Source of the DNA: Candidatus Caldarchaeum sp.
GTDB lineage: Archaea; Thermoproteota; Nitrososphaeria_A; Caldarchaeales; Caldarchaeaceae
Length of the DNA stretch: 13,861 bases
Reading direction: 5' to 3'
NCBI GenBank assembly: GCA_025054515.1
Contig: JANWZT010000018.1
Span: 1 to 13,861, forward strand
This document shows positions 12,790 to 13,861 of the stretch, in pieces (within the stretch, counting starts at the first letter, position 1; each line of letters starts with the position of its first letter). The notes below the pieces were generated by a model, which was not told the DNA's origin, ran no database searches, and saw only the letters and a program-made list of their open reading frames with translations. The translations under genes and the position numbers were made by a program.

Positions 12790-13861
12790 TTCATATCCAG
12801 TAGTTTTGTGACCACGCCGATTCCTTTGGTTTTTCCTTCCCTGAAAACAAATCTGTCGCCGGGCTGGATGAAGAATGGACGATATTTGAAACGCATTTCA
12901 ACTTTGCCCGATTCGCCGGCTTTGAGGTAGGGTTTGTCAACCATTTTGACGCGAGCCGTCGAAGCTATGGTGTGGATGTGTACGATGGGCTCGTATCCAT
13001 CACCTATGCGGGTTGGATGGGACAAAACCGTTACATCCGCCTCGAAAGACCATACGCTTTTCGGGTTCAGAGACGGGTCGCATAAAATCATGCCTCTTTC
13101 CAGCAACTCCTCCTTCACGCCTTTGACAGCTATGCCTACGATGTATCCGGGCTCGGCTTGAGCCAGCCTCGTGTAATGCATCTCTATGCTCCTTGCCTTG
13201 ACGGGGACGAACTCACCCTTACGCGTCGGCCCAACCAACAACTCCGCGCCAGCGGTCAAGCTTCCTTGACTCACCGAGCCAGACACAACGTTTCCAACAC
13301 CTTCCACGTTGTAGATTCGGTCGATGTAGAGCAGGAAAGGCACGTCCTTCCGCTTGGCCCTGACAGGTAGCTTGCGGAGAAGGGAATAGACGATGTCGTA
13401 TCCCCGCCTCGTCACCGCCGAAGTTTTCACAATCGGAACTATGACCGAGATTTTGTCCGCGACGAGGTCGATGTCCTCCTCCGAGTTAACCGAGAAGGGC
13501 AGCCTTCCCACCCGTTTCAACAACGAAACAATTTCGGCCTCAACCCGGTCAACCCTTTCCTCTTCCACTTTGTCAACCTTGGTTATCACCACGATGACAG
13601 GGAGACCCATCGCGAGCATGATGCCCAGATGCTCCCTCGAAATATGTGTGGGCCCGTCGTCAGCCGCGACAACAAGTATCCCATAATCGATTTCCTGCCC
13701 GAGAATCCCCCTTATCGTAGTCCGCAGCCATGGCTCATGCCCCACTGTGTCGACGAAGCTGACCAGCCTATCCGACTCACTCGTCACCCTGATTCTCTCG
13801 GATTTGTCGAGAGGGTTTTTCATCAGGTTCGGCACACCGTTCTTGAAGCCGAGGACGATGA
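12786..13861 (-). CDS. GTPBP1-family EF-Tu-like GTPase (N-terminus beyond the right edge)
   Basis: The open frame enters at the right edge in mid-protein (IVLGFKNG before GTG 13835), so 13835 is not the real start; the P-loop and switch I lie outside. Visible are G3 in VDTVGHEPWLRT, G4 in TKVDK and TSAV for G5. Domain II follows (IDRIYNVEGVGNVVSGSV), then domain III of the EF-Tu type ending in GVVTKLLDMN. DTVGHEPW and the overall order suit the GTPBP1/GTPBP2 group better than EF-1A, SelB or IF2-gamma. Eukaryotic members act in ribosome rescue and mRNA decay; the archaeal role is less known. It converges on aIF1A, with both stop codons in TTAA 12786-12789. Confidence 0.85.
   Translation of the reverse strand, partial: IVLGFKNGVPNLMKNPLDKSERIRVTSESDRLVSFVDTVGHEPWLRTTIRGILGQEIDYGILVVAADDGPTHISREHLGIMLAMGLPVIVVITKVDKVEEERVDRVEAEIVSLLKRVGRLPFSVNSEEDIDLVADKISVIVPIVKTSAVTRRGYDIVYSLLRKLPVRAKRKDVPFLLYIDRIYNVEGVGNVVSGSVSQGSLTAGAELLVGPTRKGEFVPVKARSIEMHYTRLAQAEPGYIVGIAVKGVKEELLERGMILCDPSLNPKSVWSFEADVTVLSHPTRIGDGYEPIVHIHTIASTARVKMVDKPYLKAGESGKVEMRFKYRPFFIQPGDRFVFREGKTKGIGVVTKLLDMN

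Noticed and set aside
1..13861. CRISPR arrays, tRNA or rRNA genes, insertion sequences
   Set aside because: No regularly spaced repeats, cloverleaf-like segments, conserved rRNA blocks or transposase motifs were seen by eye on either strand.

Overview
The window is a compact archaeal chromosome segment. It encodes Alba, aIF1A, a PINA-type PIN/ATPase/KH protein, a YchF-like GTPase, an archaeal thiolase plus DUF35 pair, a GTPBP1-like translation GTPase and a TackOD1-like zinc protein. This set, together with TATA-like boxes about 25 nt upstream of many start codons, points to the TACK group, most likely a thermophilic Thaumarchaeota/Aigarchaeota relative. The lineage is inferred from gene content alone. 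I saw no rRNA, tRNA, CRISPR array or insertion sequence.

Layout: (1) 1-514 (-) is the start of a type IV pilin/archaellin-like secreted protein that runs off the left edge. (2) 552-815 and 812-1057 (+) are two small overlapping genes, a Cys-rich protein and a two-helix membrane protein with a zinc ribbon. (3) 1062-3563 (-) is a HAD phosphatase fused in one reading frame to a PINA-type PIN/ATPase/KH protein. (4) 3591-5317 (+) is a thiolase and its DUF35 partner. (5) 7447-5314 (-) is NAD(P)H-hydrate dehydratase followed by YchF. (6) 7514-8564 (+) is an unrecognised Rossmann-like protein overlapping Alba, ending in a hairpin. (7) 8636-10283 (+) is a zinc-ribbon Ras-like GTPase overlapping a TackOD1-like zinc protein whose reading frame is cut by an in-frame TAA at 10101. 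(8) 10309-10589 (+) is a small membrane ORF that looks frameshifted. (9) 10612-11412 (+) is a KvAP-like voltage-gated K+ channel. (10) 11461-12411 (+) is a threonine/serine dehydratase-like PLP enzyme, then aIF1A at 12454-12789. (11) 12786-13861 (-) is a GTPBP1-family GTPase lacking its N-terminus at the right edge.

Most of this is housekeeping: translation (aIF1A, GTPBP1-like, YchF), chromatin (Alba), DNA processing (PINA) and metabolite repair (NnrD). The best candidates for new biology are the HAD-PINA fusion and the coupled pair of a GTPase without a recognisable G3 motif and a TackOD1/PDDEXK-like zinc protein. That pair could be a small signalling module, although its second gene carries a premature stop in this sequence. 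Genes are packed tightly: two convergent pairs share 4-nt stop overlaps (CTAA and TTAA), and several same-strand pairs overlap by 4-8 nt.
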